Of a stretch of 64,000 nucleotides of DNA, positions 1 to 9,270 are shown piece by piece. Source of the DNA: Prosthecobacter dejongeii. Lineage in GTDB: Bacteria; Verrucomicrobiota; Verrucomicrobiia; Verrucomicrobiales; Verrucomicrobiaceae. The notes under the pieces were generated by a model. It was not told where the DNA came from. It saw nothing but the letters and a program-made list of their open reading frames with translations, and made no database searches. Position 1 is the first letter of the stretch; each line of letters opens with the position of its first letter. The stretch is taken from positions 434,001 through 498,000 of the forward strand of contig NZ_JACHIF010000003.1 of assembly GCF_014203045.1 (NCBI RefSeq), in the 5' to 3' direction. A program made the translations under genes and the position numbers.

Positions 1-2699
1 TGTCGGAAGAGGCCTACCAAAAAGAACGCCAGCGCGGGCGCATCCTGGATCAGGACATTGATGCTGCGGTGAAGAACGAGGCCGATGCTGAGATCATCCC
101 CGGCCGCTTGACACGCCGCCAGCTTCGCCGCGCCTTGCTCATCCCAGGCGTGCGCCGTGTCAATGGCCGCAACATCGCCTGGCACGTGGAGGAGGGAGAG
201 ATGCTCCAGGCCTTCCGCACAGATCTGGATCCCCTCGCTGCGCGTGCATTGGCCACGGATTCTCCCCAAGCTCTCTGGGAGGTCTGCACCCGCCGTTACA
301 AGCCCCAGCCAGCCCCCGCTCTGCCGAGGCCCAAGCGCCCCCGCGAGGCTGTTATGGCCAGTCGTGGGGTAGATCTGGACCTCATCGTGCATCCGCCATT
401 GATTCGCCTCACTGGCGCCTACCTGGATCAGGGCATCGCCTACTGGCCCATGCCACTGCGGGAGCAAGGCCTGCTCAAAGCCGCCCGCCAGATCATCGCG
501 CTGCCATTCTCCGTCTATCCTGCTCACCTTAGCCGCATTGGCCAAGTCTTTTCCGACCAGGAAAAGCGTGGGCTTGAGGCTGAGGCGGTGGTGAACGAAA
601 TGTTGGTTAAACTCGGGGTGCCAGAGGCAGAGTGGCAAGACTACATCATCGCCGAGCTATTGCCTCTTGCTGGTTGGGCGGGCCTCGTCCGTTGTTTGGA
701 AAAAGATCCCTCCCTGGCTCCGCATGATCGCGTGCGCTGCTCCCTCATGGAGTTTTTGGCGCTCCGCCTCACCTACACAGCGGTCGCGCTTGAATCCGTC
801 ATGGGAGATACCAAGTCCTGGCGTCGGCTGAAGGCCCCGGTGGTGTCATCAGACCCCCTCACTCACCAGGCCCGTCTTTACGATGCAGCCCAGCTTTTAG
901 GCTTGCCGAGCAAAGACCTCCAGGCCCTGCCTGAAGGCGTGTTCACAGGCCTCTGTGAAGAGCTGGAAGCCTGCAATGAACTGGAGCGCCGTCGCCTGCT
1001 GCACATCGCCTATGAGCGGCGTCACGAACGCCAGATCCTGATACCTCTGGCCAAACACCGCGCCATGCCACGCATCGGGCCTGATACCTGCCGTCTTGCA
1101 GCTCAGGTCATGTTCTGCATTGATGAGCGTGAGGAGTCCATCCGGCGTGCTTTGGAAGAGATTGACCCCAGCATTGAAACTCACGGTGCCGCCGGGTTCT
1201 TTGGCTGCGCCATTGATTACACAGGCATTGATGATGCCCATGGTGTGCCCCTTTGCCCCGTGGTGGTAAAGCCCGCGCATGAGGTGCGCGAAAAGCCCAT
1301 GGATGGGCACTCTGCCACGGATGCAAAGCGCCAGTCTTTGCGCCGGGTATGGGCGAAGGTGGTGCGCCATGGTTACATCTCTTCCCGGACGTTGGTGCGT
1401 GGCTCTTTCAGCACCGCCTTCCTTGGTTTTTTTAGCCTCTTCCCCATGGCTCTGCGTGTGCTCAGCCCACTGAGTTATGCACGCTTCATGGGTAAACTGA
1501 ATGACATCTTCCTGCCGGAGCCCCGCACAGAGCTTTCCTTCATGCGTGATGACGCCACGTCAAAGGATGCCACGTCGGGGCTCCTGCTGGGATTCAGCAC
1601 GCAGGAGAAGGCTGATCGTGTGGCCAGCGTGCTGGGGCCTGCTGGTTTGCACAAAGGCCATGCCCGTCTGGTCGTGGTGCTGGGCCACGGCTCTACCAGC
1701 CTGAATAATCCCCATGAATCTGCGCATGATTGTGGCGCATGCGGCGGCCGCCGAGGTGGCCCGAATGCCCGCGTCTTTGCTGCTATGGCGAATCGGCCTG
1801 AAGTGCGTGAAAGCCTGCGCGCCAAAGGCATCGTCATACCTGACGATACTTGGTTCATCGGTGGCTATCATGACACCTGCAATGACAACATTGATCTCTA
1901 TGATCTGGATGCTGTGCCAGACTCACATCGAGGTGACCTAGCCAGTGTGCGCGAGTCTTTGGACAAGGCCCGTGCGATGAGTGCGCATGAGCGTGCCCGG
2001 CGCTTTGAAGCTGCTGGAAAGGGCCTGGATGCTTCCGGCGGGCTGCATCACGTGCAAGAGCGCGCCGAGCACCTGGGCGAGCCACGACCTGAGTATGGGC
2101 ATTGTACAAATGCCGTCACCCTGGTGGGTCGGCGTGAGGCCACCCGTGGTCTGTTCTTTGATCGTCGTGCTTTCTTGGTCAGTTATGATGCGACGAAAGA
2201 CCTGGAAAACAAGGCGCTCGCTGCTGTCTTGGGCGCGGTGATCCCCGTCTGTGGCGGCATCAGTTTGGAATACTATTTTTCTTTTGTGGACAACGAAGGC
2301 TACGGCTGTGGGACCAAGCTGCCGCACAATGTCACGGGTCTTGTGGGCGTCATGAATGGTTTTCAGGGTGACCTCCGCACAGGTTTGCCTCTTCAGATGG
2401 TGGAGATCCATGAACCCGTGCGCATCCTCTTTGTGGTGGAAACCACGCCTGAGCGTGTCATGAGCACCATCTTGGCGAATCCCTTGCTGAAGGAGTTTTT
2501 GGTGAATCGCTGGATCCGTCTCGCTACCATGGACCCCGAAGATGGCCACATCGAAATCTATCGCGATGGTGTCTTTGAAAAACTGGAAGGAGATGAGGAG
2601 CCTCTCCCCGTAGCCGCTTCCTCCATGGCTTATTACTCCGGTAAGATCGAGCACCTGCCTGTCGCTCGGATTGATCCCCATCTCACCCACGCAGCGTGA
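1..2699 (+). CDS. dabA: DabA-like inorganic carbon transporter subunit (DUF2309), 5' truncated
   Basis: The frame is open to the left edge, so the true start lies upstream; a GTG at 69 is internal. The protein belongs to the DUF2309/DabA family, the carbonic-anhydrase-like cytoplasmic subunit of the DAB inorganic-carbon pump. The zinc-site pattern is visible: CIDERE (Cys codon 1116, Asp two codons on), a His in the GHGS motif (codon 1686), and a Cys exactly 15 residues later (codon 1731) in DCGACGG. That 15-residue spacing matches the His/Cys ligands described for DabA. More than 890 residues are visible, normal for the family. Two antiporter-like membrane genes follow on the same strand, which fits an energy-coupled CO2-to-bicarbonate uptake system. 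The family call is firm; the physiological role in a heterotroph is inferred. Confidence 0.9.
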   Translation, partial: SEEAYQKERQRGRILDQDIDAAVKNEADAEIIPGRLTRRQLRRALLIPGVRRVNGRNIAWHVEEGEMLQAFRTDLDPLAARALATDSPQALWEVCTRRYKPQPAPALPRPKRPREAVMASRGVDLDLIVHPPLIRLTGAYLDQGIAYWPMPLREQGLLKAARQIIALPFSVYPAHLSRIGQVFSDQEKRGLEAEAVVNEMLVKLGVPEAEWQDYIIAELLPLAGWAGLVRCLEKDPSLAPHDRVRCSLMEFLALRLTYTAVALESVMGDTKSWRRLKAPVVSSDPLTHQARLYDAAQLLGLPSKDLQALPEGVFTGLCEELEACNELERRRLLHIAYERRHERQILIPLAKHRAMPRIGPDTCRLAAQVMFCIDEREESIRRALEEIDPSIETHGAAGFFGCAIDYTGIDDAHGVPLCPVVVKPAHEVREKPMDGHSATDAKRQSLRRVWAKVVRHGYISSRTLVRGSFSTAFLGFFSLFPMALRVLSPLSYARFMGKLNDIFLPEPRTELSFMRDDATSKDATSGLLLGFSTQEKADRVASVLGPAGLHKGHARLVVVLGHGSTSLNNPHESAHDCGACGGRRGGPNARVFAAMANRPEVRESLRAKGIVIPDDTWFIGGYHDTCNDNIDLYDLDAVPDSHRGDLASVRESLDKARAMSAHERARRFEAAGKGLDASGGLHHVQERAEHLGEPRPEYGHCTNAVTLVGRREATRGLFFDRRAFLVSYDATKDLENKALAAVLGAVIPVCGGISLEYYFSFVDNEGYGCGTKLPHNVTGLVGVMNGFQGDLRTGLPLQMVEIHEPVRILFVVETTPERVMSTILANPLLKEFLVNRWIRLATMDPEDGHIEIYRDGVFEKLEGDEEPLPVAASSMAYYSGKIEHLPVARIDPHLTHAA

Positions 2700-2735
2700 T
2701 CGGTGCCTTCCTTTGATTCGACCTTTGTCCTTCCC

Positions 2736-4046
2736 ATGTCCCCTGAAAAAATCATCCTATCCGTGGTCGCCCTGCCCGGTGTTTTCTTTCTTTTGTTAGG
2801 CCTCGTCTGGCTTCTTGGAGGGCACCTTTCAGAAAGGGCGCTCTCTCGCCTCACTAGGGGTGCCTATGCCCTACTCACTCTCGCGGTGGCTTCCATCGGG
2901 CTGAAAATGTGGCAGGCCGGCACGCCTTCCATTCAGCTTTCTTTGGGGGATTGGTTTCACGTAGATCATTACGGTTACCCACTGTCGTTCCTGGTGGATC
3001 GTCTGTCCCTGCCCATGATGGGCGTCACCGTGGTGCTGGCTGGCATCGTAGGTTCCTTTTCAGTGCGTTATTTGCATCGGGACCCAGGCTTCTATCGCTT
3101 CTTTCTCCTCCTGCATCTCTTCACCTTCGGGGCGCTGCTAGTCTTTACCGCAGGTTCCTTAGACTTGCTCATGGCGGGCTGGGAGATCGTGGGCATCACC
3201 GCTGTCATGCTGGTAGGTTTCTTTCAATATCGGCGTGAGCCTGTGCGGAATGCGCTGCGGGTTTTTGGCATCTACCGCATCGCGGATGTGACTCTTTTGC
3301 TTGCCATCTTTTTGGCGCATCATTGGTTCGGCACGGCTGCTTGGACTGGCATGTTCAGGGGTGAGTGGCCCGGTCATATCAATAATCTGAATGGCACGGC
3401 TGCTACGGTCATTGCCGTGCTGCTCATCTTTGCGGCCTCGGGGAAATCCTCGCAGGGGCCCTTCTGCGGCTGGTTACCACGGGCCATGGAAGGGCCTACC
3501 CCCTCCAGTGCCGTGTTTTACGGGGCCATTTCCGTTCATGCGGGCGCTTACCTCCTGCTACGGATCGAGCCCCTCATCCGCAGTTCTTGGGTGGCCACTG
3601 GCTTGGTCATTTTCATCGGCCTCACCACGGCTATTTTGGGCACCCTCGTTCATCGTACCTGTGCCGATGCGAAGACTTCCCTCGCTTACGCCTCACAGAC
3701 GCAGCTCGGCATCATCTTTGCCGAAATCGGTCTGGGATGGACCACGCTGGCCATCTTCCACATCATCGGCCACGCCATGGTGCGCACCATGCAGTTTCTC
3801 CGCGCTCCGTCCATGCTGCATGACTATCACCGGGTGCATGCCGCCGCCGGCGGTCACCTAGACCCAACGGGAGAGCATTATGAGTCTCTGCTGCCAAAGT
3901 CGGTGCAACTTTGGTTATACCGCGTGGCGCTCGGGCGCGGTTTTTATGACAGCATCGTGGACCGTTTTGTCATCGCTCCGGTCAAAAAAGTCGCGGGTGC
4001 TTTGGCCCTTTTTGAACTGGGTCACTCTGACAAAACCGACGTCTGA
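2736..4046 (+). CDS. DabB-like / NuoL-type proton-conducting membrane subunit
   Basis: A polytopic membrane protein of the NADH-quinone oxidoreductase chain 5/L and Mrp antiporter superfamily. Diagnostic segments are the WEIVGITAVMLVGFF helix and GKSSQGPFCGWLPRAMEGPT, which corresponds to the conserved Lys-containing discontinuous helix of NuoL. About twelve hydrophobic segments are visible in 436 residues; it lacks the long C-terminal lateral helix of true NuoL. It lies just after the dabA-like gene, so it is probably the cation-translocating partner (DabB role). I chose the ATG at 2736; a GTG at 2703, four bases after the upstream stop, adds 11 residues and is an alternative. Neither start has a clear Shine-Dalgarno sequence. 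Confidence 0.85.
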   Translation: MSPEKIILSVVALPGVFFLLLGLVWLLGGHLSERALSRLTRGAYALLTLAVASIGLKMWQAGTPSIQLSLGDWFHVDHYGYPLSFLVDRLSLPMMGVTVVLAGIVGSFSVRYLHRDPGFYRFFLLLHLFTFGALLVFTAGSLDLLMAGWEIVGITAVMLVGFFQYRREPVRNALRVFGIYRIADVTLLLAIFLAHHWFGTAAWTGMFRGEWPGHINNLNGTAATVIAVLLIFAASGKSSQGPFCGWLPRAMEGPTPSSAVFYGAISVHAGAYLLLRIEPLIRSSWVATGLVIFIGLTTAILGTLVHRTCADAKTSLAYASQTQLGIIFAEIGLGWTTLAIFHIIGHAMVRTMQFLRAPSMLHDYHRVHAAAGGHLDPTGEHYESLLPKSVQLWLYRVALGRGFYDSIVDRFVIAPVKKVAGALALFELGHSDKTDV

Positions 4047-4063
4047 TTTTCTTCTTTGATTTC

Positions 4064-5461
4064 ATGGACTCTTTATCTTTTCCATTTCTCACGGCGGGTC
4101 TTGCCTCTCTCTTGGTGGGGGCAGGGATTTGCCTTGCCTCAGGCAGCGCAAAGGTCGCCCGCCCACGGGCCTTGCTCTTTGGTTTTCTTTCTTTGTTAGG
4201 CTTCTTGGCAGCCGGTCTGCAGGCCATGGCGGTGCCTCATGCTCCCGGCTTGCTGGATTCATTTCTGCCCTGGCTTGATGTGGATACACTCAATGCGGTG
4301 CCCATGATCTTTCTGGCTGCTTTGACGTTGTTTTTCATTCTGCTGGCACCTCAGCGGGATTCGGATGGCCGCCAACTCGGCGGCATGCTGCTCATCGCCC
4401 TCTCCACTCAGTTGTCTTATGCCGCGGGTAATCTAGTGGTGATGATGGTGGGATGGTGGTTGGCCAGTGTGCCTTTTATCTTGGGCTTCTTTGGCCCCAT
4501 GAAAGGTCAGAAGCTCGCCCAGGGTTTCCTCATCGCCAGTTGCGTGGCCTTCTCCGCATCGGTGCTCATCCTACACACGGTGGAGATGCAGGATCTTTCC
4601 CATGTCAGCATCCTCGCTTTCAGTCTGTTGATTCTTGCCGTCATTTTGCGCAAAGGGATCTTTCCTTTTCACTCCTGGTTGGTGAGTGCTTTTGAGCACG
4701 GTCCGCTGCTGCCCACAGCCCTGCTTTTTAATGGTCATTTGGGCGCTTTGCTCATCGCTCGCAGTGAGGCGACCTCCCTACCGCAGACGGCGCGGCACGC
4801 TCTGCAGATCCTCGGCATGGCCGCTTTGGTGACGGCCCTTGTGACGAGCCTGCGCGGGTTTGCTGAGAAAAAACCCCGTCGCTTGCTGGCTTACATCTGT
4901 GTCAGTCAGGCCAGCTTCATTCTGGCAGGCCTAGCTACGGCCAATGCGCAAGGCATCACAGGTGCATTGATCCACTGGCTCGTGGTCGCCGCTTCATCCT
5001 CAGGTCTCATCGCGGTGGTGCGTGTCATTGAGGTGCGCATTCGCGATGCCGCAGACCCGGCGGACTACCTAGGCCTCGCGGTGAAGGCACCCCGCCTCGC
5101 CACCTTTTTCCTCATCTTTGGTTTGGCTCTCGCCGGGTTGCCAGGCACGCTGGGTTATTGTGCGGAGGATCTGCTGTTCCATGGATCTTTAGAAAGTCAT
5201 CCATGGCTCGGCATCGCCATCGTTTTAGCGACTGCTTTCAATGCCATCAATCTCATCCGCCTCTTTGGAGTGCTATTTCTGGGGGTGCTGCCAAAGCATG
5301 TCATTGACATCCCTGATGCCCTTCCACGTGAGCGCTGGCCGCTGGTGGCCTGTGTGGCCTTTCTCATTTTGGGCGGGCTGCTGCCTACCGTGGCCATCTC
5401 CTGGCGTGCCCCCGCTGCACGGGCCATGACGGAGGCCATCGGGGCCAATTCCGCTCATTGA
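4064..5461 (+). CDS. Second antiporter-like membrane subunit (NuoM/NuoN-type)
   Basis: A 465-residue hydrophobic protein with roughly twelve to fourteen membrane spans. The segment RKGIFPFHSWLVSAFEHGP corresponds to the Lys/Pro-containing helix of the NuoL/M/N antiporter family (PF00361), and a later FAEKKPRRLLAYICVSQ segment also fits that fold. It begins 17 bases after the preceding DabB-like gene, so the three genes very likely form one operon. The best described DAB pumps need only DabA and one DabB. A second antiporter-like subunit therefore suggests a two-channel variant, or a Complex-I-like split of ion translocation. The family assignment is good; the specific partner role is inferred from context. 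Confidence 0.8.
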   Translation: MDSLSFPFLTAGLASLLVGAGICLASGSAKVARPRALLFGFLSLLGFLAAGLQAMAVPHAPGLLDSFLPWLDVDTLNAVPMIFLAALTLFFILLAPQRDSDGRQLGGMLLIALSTQLSYAAGNLVVMMVGWWLASVPFILGFFGPMKGQKLAQGFLIASCVAFSASVLILHTVEMQDLSHVSILAFSLLILAVILRKGIFPFHSWLVSAFEHGPLLPTALLFNGHLGALLIARSEATSLPQTARHALQILGMAALVTALVTSLRGFAEKKPRRLLAYICVSQASFILAGLATANAQGITGALIHWLVVAASSSGLIAVVRVIEVRIRDAADPADYLGLAVKAPRLATFFLIFGLALAGLPGTLGYCAEDLLFHGSLESHPWLGIAIVLATAFNAINLIRLFGVLFLGVLPKHVIDIPDALPRERWPLVACVAFLILGGLLPTVAISWRAPAARAMTEAIGANSAH

Positions 5462-5512
5462 CCCCCAATCGCCGGGTAGTAATCCACCTTGCGCCTGGGC
5501 GCTGGAGGCGGA

Positions 5513-5539
5513 AGCTTTTGGACCCTACCCCCAAAAGCT
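5513..5539 (+). promoter_or_regulatory. Hairpin directly before the start codon of the 5541 gene (possible folded RBS)
   Basis: AGCTTTTGG (5513-5521) and CCAAAAGCT (5531-5539) form a perfect nine-base-pair stem with a nine-base loop, ending one base before the ATG at 5541. The only GGAGG (5504-5508) is 32 bases from the ATG in linear sequence. If the hairpin folds, the unpaired distance falls to about five bases. This would be a structure-assisted ribosome site. It is seen in sequence only; the function is inferred. Confidence 0.4.
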
Positions 5540-5540
5540 C

Positions 5541-6386
5541 ATGAATCCCCGCTACATTGCCCTCACCCTGGTCATTGCCTCTCTAGGCTATGGCATCTGG
5601 CACTATCATTCGGACGCAGGTCGCCTGCGTGAGGAAATGGATCAGCTCAAAGCCGCGCAGGAGCTGGCCTTGCAGGCGAAGGATGAAGAAATGCAGCGCA
5701 GCCTCGCCGCGCAAAATGCCCAGCACCAGGCTGCTCTCCAGGGGCTGAATGACGAGTATGATAAAAAGCTCATCGGCATGCGCCAGGAGCAGCGCCAGCA
5801 GATGGCCACCGCCTACAAAGAGTTTGAAAACATCTTCTCAGGGAACAAACAGACCATCGAGTACATCAACCTGCTGGAAGGCAAGGTGAAGGCTGGACAG
5901 GCCCTTTCAAAAAACGAGGTCGAGCGGCTCAGCGTCATCACCAGCGGCATCGGTTTCCTGCAAAAGCAGTATCAAAAACCCATGCAGGAATTTGCTGCGC
6001 TTCAGGATTACTTCGAGGCGGCCTCCAAGCGCCCCAATGAGAAACCGAAATCCAATTTTGGATTCTTCAAACGCATGTTCAGCAAAGACTTCCGCGAAGC
6101 TGAAAAAGAGCACCTTCGTGAGGAAGGTGCCCGCCGCGCCTTCACTGAAGCCCAGGGTAAATTTGAGGGCGTTTATGCCTCCGCCCAGCGTTCCATGCGC
6201 AGTGTGAACCTGGATGCCGATGCCCAGATCAAGAAACTCACCGAACTGATCGAGGATAAAAAATTGGCCAATGCCGAAGACTTGTCCTCCTTTTTTGACA
6301 AAGCCCGCCAGGCTCTGCGCACCCACCAGGACGTCCTCGACTTTGAACCTGCCGAGCTTCCCCAGACACCGCGCGTGCAGCCCTGA
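5541..6386 (+). CDS. Membrane-anchored coiled-coil protein, unknown function
   Basis: 281 residues. One N-terminal membrane segment or uncleaved signal anchor (about residues 5-24) is followed by a long, charged, Gln/Glu/Lys/Ala-rich region with coiled-coil character (about residues 28-110). The remainder is helical and predicted periplasmic or cytoplasmic-side. No enzymatic motif was recognised. It lies 79 bases after the Dab-type operon on the same strand, with a hairpin across that gap, so co-transcription is possible but not shown. I do not recognise a named family. A structural or envelope-tethering role is plausible from architecture alone. Confidence 0.65.
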   Translation: MNPRYIALTLVIASLGYGIWHYHSDAGRLREEMDQLKAAQELALQAKDEEMQRSLAAQNAQHQAALQGLNDEYDKKLIGMRQEQRQQMATAYKEFENIFSGNKQTIEYINLLEGKVKAGQALSKNEVERLSVITSGIGFLQKQYQKPMQEFAALQDYFEAASKRPNEKPKSNFGFFKRMFSKDFREAEKEHLREEGARRAFTEAQGKFEGVYASAQRSMRSVNLDADAQIKKLTELIEDKKLANAEDLSSFFDKARQALRTHQDVLDFEPAELPQTPRVQP

Positions 6387-6447
6387 TTTCCCTGGCAAGT
6401 AATGCTTGCCTAAATGCGTATTTTTCTGCCACGCTTATATCCTTTTT

Positions 6448-7833
6448 ATGGAAACCAACTCCTCCATCTCCTCGCGTCGCGAGTTTCTCAAAACCACGGG
6501 CAAGACCTTTGCCGGGTTATCCGCCCTTTCTGGGGTCACTCTGCCGCACGTCCACGCGGCTGGGAATGACACCATCAACATCGCCCTCGTCGGCTGCGGC
6601 GGCCGTGGCACGGGCGCTGCCAGCAACTCCATGGGGGTGAAGCAGTCCACCCGCCTCATCGCCATGGCAGACGTCCAGGAAAACCGCTTGGAAGCCAGCT
6701 TCAATGGCCTCAGCGGCAAACATCCAGATCGTTTCTCCGTCTCTGCCGATGCCAAGTTCATCGGCTTCGATGCGTACAAAAACGCCATTGATATGCTGAA
6801 GCCTGGCGACGTCGTCGTGCTGGCCACGCCCCCCGCTTTCCGCTGGGTACAGTTCAAATACGCCATCGAAAAAGGCGTGAACGTCTTCATGGAGAAACCC
6901 ATCTGCGTGGACGGCCCCAGTGGCAAGCGCATGCTGGAGCTGGGCAAGGAAGCGGAAGCCAAGGGGCTGAAAGTCGGCGTCGGCCTCATGTGCCGCCACT
7001 GCCGCGTGCGGGGTGAGCTTTTCGACCGCATCCAGCAGGGCGAAATCGGTGATATCATCCTGGGTCGTGCCTACCGTCTCCAGGGTCCAGTGGGCACCTG
7101 CTTTACCCTGCCGCGTGATCCAAAGGCAGACCCGAGCGAACTCGTCTGGCAGATCAAAAACTTCCACTCCTTCCTCTGGGCCAGCGGTGGGGCTTTCAGC
7201 GATTTCAACATCCACAACATTGATGAAATCTGCTGGATGAAAAACGACTTCCCGATCGAGGCAAAGGCCACCGGCGGCCGCACGGAGCGTGGCGACCACA
7301 TTGACCAGAACTTCGACCATTACAGCGTGGAATACACCTTCCGCGATGGCAGCAAATTCTGGCTGGAAGGCCGCAATGCCATGAAAACGCACAACGAGTT
7401 CGCCTCCTACGTGCACGGCAGCAAAGGCATGGCCGTCATCTCCACCGCAGGTCACTTCCCCTCTCGTGCGATGACCTTTAAAGGGCAGAACAAGAACCCC
7501 AAGGAAATCATCTGGCGTGGTCCGAAGCAGGAGCCAAACCCTTACGACATGGAGTGGGAAGACCTCATTGACGCCATCGTTAACAACAAGCCCTACAACG
7601 AAGTCGAGCGCGGAGCCAAGGCCAGCCTCGTCACCGTCATGGGCCGTATGTCTGCCCACACGGGCCAGTTGGTGACTTACGACCAAGTCGTCAACCATGA
7701 CCATGAGTTCGCCCCGAATGCGGACAAGCTGTCTCTGGACGGCCCTGCGCCTCTCCTGGCAGATGCCAGCGGCAAATACCCCATCCCATACCCAGGCCGT
7801 CACGGCATGTATGAGTACGTGGTGGGCGCATAA
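6448..7833 (+). CDS. Tat-exported Gfo/Idh/MocA family oxidoreductase
   Basis: 461 residues. The N-terminus carries a twin-arginine signal, SRREFLKTTGKTFAGLSAL, ending near VHAAG. A Rossmann dinucleotide motif, NIALVGCGGRGTGAA, follows at about residues 45-60. The EKP motif (FMEKPICVD) typical of Gfo/Idh/MocA sugar dehydrogenases comes next, then a C-terminal alpha/beta domain. The start is the ATG at 6448, because the Tat signal begins there; an upstream TTG at 6406 only adds unrelated residues. Exported oxidoreductases of this type are abundant in Verrucomicrobiota and Planctomycetota and are thought to act on sugars with a tightly bound NAD(P). A strong terminator follows. The substrate is unknown. 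Confidence 0.9.
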   Translation: METNSSISSRREFLKTTGKTFAGLSALSGVTLPHVHAAGNDTINIALVGCGGRGTGAASNSMGVKQSTRLIAMADVQENRLEASFNGLSGKHPDRFSVSADAKFIGFDAYKNAIDMLKPGDVVVLATPPAFRWVQFKYAIEKGVNVFMEKPICVDGPSGKRMLELGKEAEAKGLKVGVGLMCRHCRVRGELFDRIQQGEIGDIILGRAYRLQGPVGTCFTLPRDPKADPSELVWQIKNFHSFLWASGGAFSDFNIHNIDEICWMKNDFPIEAKATGGRTERGDHIDQNFDHYSVEYTFRDGSKFWLEGRNAMKTHNEFASYVHGSKGMAVISTAGHFPSRAMTFKGQNKNPKEIIWRGPKQEPNPYDMEWEDLIDAIVNNKPYNEVERGAKASLVTVMGRMSAHTGQLVTYDQVVNHDHEFAPNADKLSLDGPAPLLADASGKYPIPYPGRHGMYEYVVGA

Positions 7834-7860
7834 GCGACGGACACATTCCTCAAAAAGAAA

Positions 7861-7888
7861 GGCACCGGGAAAACCCGGTGCCTTTTTT
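7861..7888 (+). terminator. Rho-independent terminator after the Tat-exported oxidoreductase
   Basis: GGCACCGGG and CCCGGTGCC pair perfectly around an AAAA loop and are followed directly by six T residues. It is preceded by an A-rich run, so it could also work on the opposite strand. Confidence 0.9.
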
Positions 7889-7942
7889 AATGCTGTTTAA
7901 AAGTTTAGGAAGCACCTGAAACGCGCGAAACCTCAGGCAGCC

Positions 7943-8010
7943 GTAGGCCGGATGTGTTTGGCGCGACAAGCACTGATGTTTCTCGAGTCCCACCGCCAAA
8001 CTATCCGGCT
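7943..8010 (+). repeat. REP-like hairpin repeat, family 1 copy A
   Basis: The left arm (7943-7963) begins GTAGGCCGGATG and ends TTTGGCG. The right arm (7994-8010) is CGCCAAACTATCCGGCT, nearly its reverse complement with one bulge and one mismatch. The 30-base loop between them is not conserved. Two more copies with 31-base loops lie at 42750-42934. The conserved arms and variable loop suggest a dispersed structured element rather than a gene-specific signal. Confidence 0.75.
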
Positions 8011-8066
8011 TTCTGGGAGGGGTGGAGAGATATTGCTACCCTGCTTGCTCTTCCAAACAACGAATG

Positions 8067-8098
8067 CCGGGGGAGACTTGCCTAGCGACCTCCCCCGG
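8067..8098 (-). terminator. Perfect hairpin after the cytosolic Gfo/Idh gene, possible terminator
   Basis: CCGGGGGAG (8067-8075) pairs with CTCCCCCGG (8090-8098) across a 14-base loop, 17 bases beyond the stop of the minus-strand gene ending at 8116. The U-tract on the minus strand is weak, so termination is likely but not certain. Confidence 0.45.
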
Positions 8099-8115
8099 AT
8101 CATTTTCCCGTCATT

Positions 8116-9270
8116 TTAGCCCACCTTCGTCCACGCGGCATTGGCCTTGCTAGAAGCCACCACGGCCTCGATGAAAGCCATGCCACGGACACCGTCTTCG
8201 ATCTTCGGAAAGTCGTTCTCGATCACGGTCGGCTCACGGCCTTCCATGCGCGCGCGGATGGTGTTGGCAAAGTTCTTGTAGATGTTCGCAAAGCCTTCCA
8301 GGTAGCCCTCTGGGTGAGCCGGTGGTGTGCGGCTACCAGCGGCAGCGGCAGCACCGAGATAACCATTGGCCGTGCGATACACCTGCATCGGCTGGTCCAG
8401 CCATTTGACCAACATGGTGTTAGGCTCCTTCTGGTGCCACTCCAGGCTGCCTTTTTCACCATACACGCGGATGTTGAGGTTATTCTCCTCACCCACGCTG
8501 ATCTGGGAGCAGTGCAGCACGCCCTTGGCGCCATTGTCAAAGCGCAGCAGGATGTTTGCATCGTCATCCAGCAGGCGACCTTCAACGAAGGTGGAAAGGT
8601 CTGCCGCCAGTTCACTGATCTTCAGGCCGGAGATGTATTCCGCCAAATTTTCTGCGTGCGTGCCGATGTCACCCACACAACCCGCTGCACCGGACTTGGT
8701 GGGGTCCGTGCGCCAGGCTGCCTGCTTTTGACCGCTCTCCTCCACTTTCGTGGCCAGCCAGCCCTGGGGGTATTCCACCACCACTTTGCGGATCTTGCCC
8801 AGAGTGCCGTTGTGCACCATCTCGCGGGCCTGCTTCACCAGCGGGTAGCCCGTGTAGTTGTGCGTGAGGCCATAGATGAGGCCCGTCTTTTCCACCAGCT
8901 TAGCCAGCTCTTGGGCTTCCTTGAGGTCAAAGGTGGCAGGCTTGTCGCTGAGGACGTGAAAGCCATGCTCCAGGGCCATCTTAGCGGGTGGGAAATGCAC
9001 GTGGTTAGGCGTCACGATGGCGATGAAGTCCATGCGCTCACCTTCCGGCAGGGCAGCTTCCGCTTTGATCATTTCTTCGTAGCTGCCGTAGCAGCGGTCC
9101 GCTGGCAGAAACAGGTCTGCCCCGCTGTCCTTGGACTTTTGTGGATCGGACGAAAAAGCTCCACAGACGAGTTCGATCTGCTGATCAATTGCGGCTGCGA
9201 TGCGGTGTACTGCGCCGATGAAGGCACCACGCCCGCCGCCGACCATGCCATAACGAATTTTCCGACTCAT
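8116..9270 (-). CDS. Cytosolic Gfo/Idh/MocA family oxidoreductase
   Basis: 384 residues with no signal peptide. The N-terminal Rossmann motif reads [17 protein letters not shown]. It is followed by the conserved [15 protein letters not shown] helix and a DKP motif ([10 protein letters not shown]) in place of the more common EKP. The C-terminal domain has the [10 protein letters not shown] segment with the catalytic-type His. Proteins of this class oxidise or epimerise sugars and cyclitols with NAD(P). It is convergent with the Tat-exported oxidoreductase upstream; the two are distant paralogs with different cellular locations. Substrate specificity cannot be read from sequence. Confidence 0.88.
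   Translation of the reverse strand: MSRKIRYGMVGGGRGAFIGAVHRIAAAIDQQIELVCGAFSSDPQKSKDSGADLFLPADRCYGSYEEMIKAEAALPEGERMDFIAIVTPNHVHFPPAKMALEHGFHVLSDKPATFDLKEAQELAKLVEKTGLIYGLTHNYTGYPLVKQAREMVHNGTLGKIRKVVVEYPQGWLATKVEESGQKQAAWRTDPTKSGAAGCVGDIGTHAENLAEYISGLKISELAADLSTFVEGRLLDDDANILLRFDNGAKGVLHCSQISVGEENNLNIRVYGEKGSLEWHQKEPNTMLVKWLDQPMQVYRTANGYLGAAAAAGSRTPPAHPEGYLEGFANIYKNFANTIRARMEGREPTVIENDFPKIEDGVRGMAFIEAVVASSKANAAWTKVG

Noticed and set aside
1938..2690. Long antisense open frame within the dabA-like gene
   Set aside because: It lies antisense to a strongly conserved gene, has no recognisable domain, and its residues look like a shadow of the GC-rich coding frame.
6517..7803. A 428-codon minus-strand open frame inside the Tat-exported oxidoreductase
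   Set aside because: The plus-strand gene has a Tat signal, Rossmann motif and EKP motif; the antisense frame has none and is a composition artefact.
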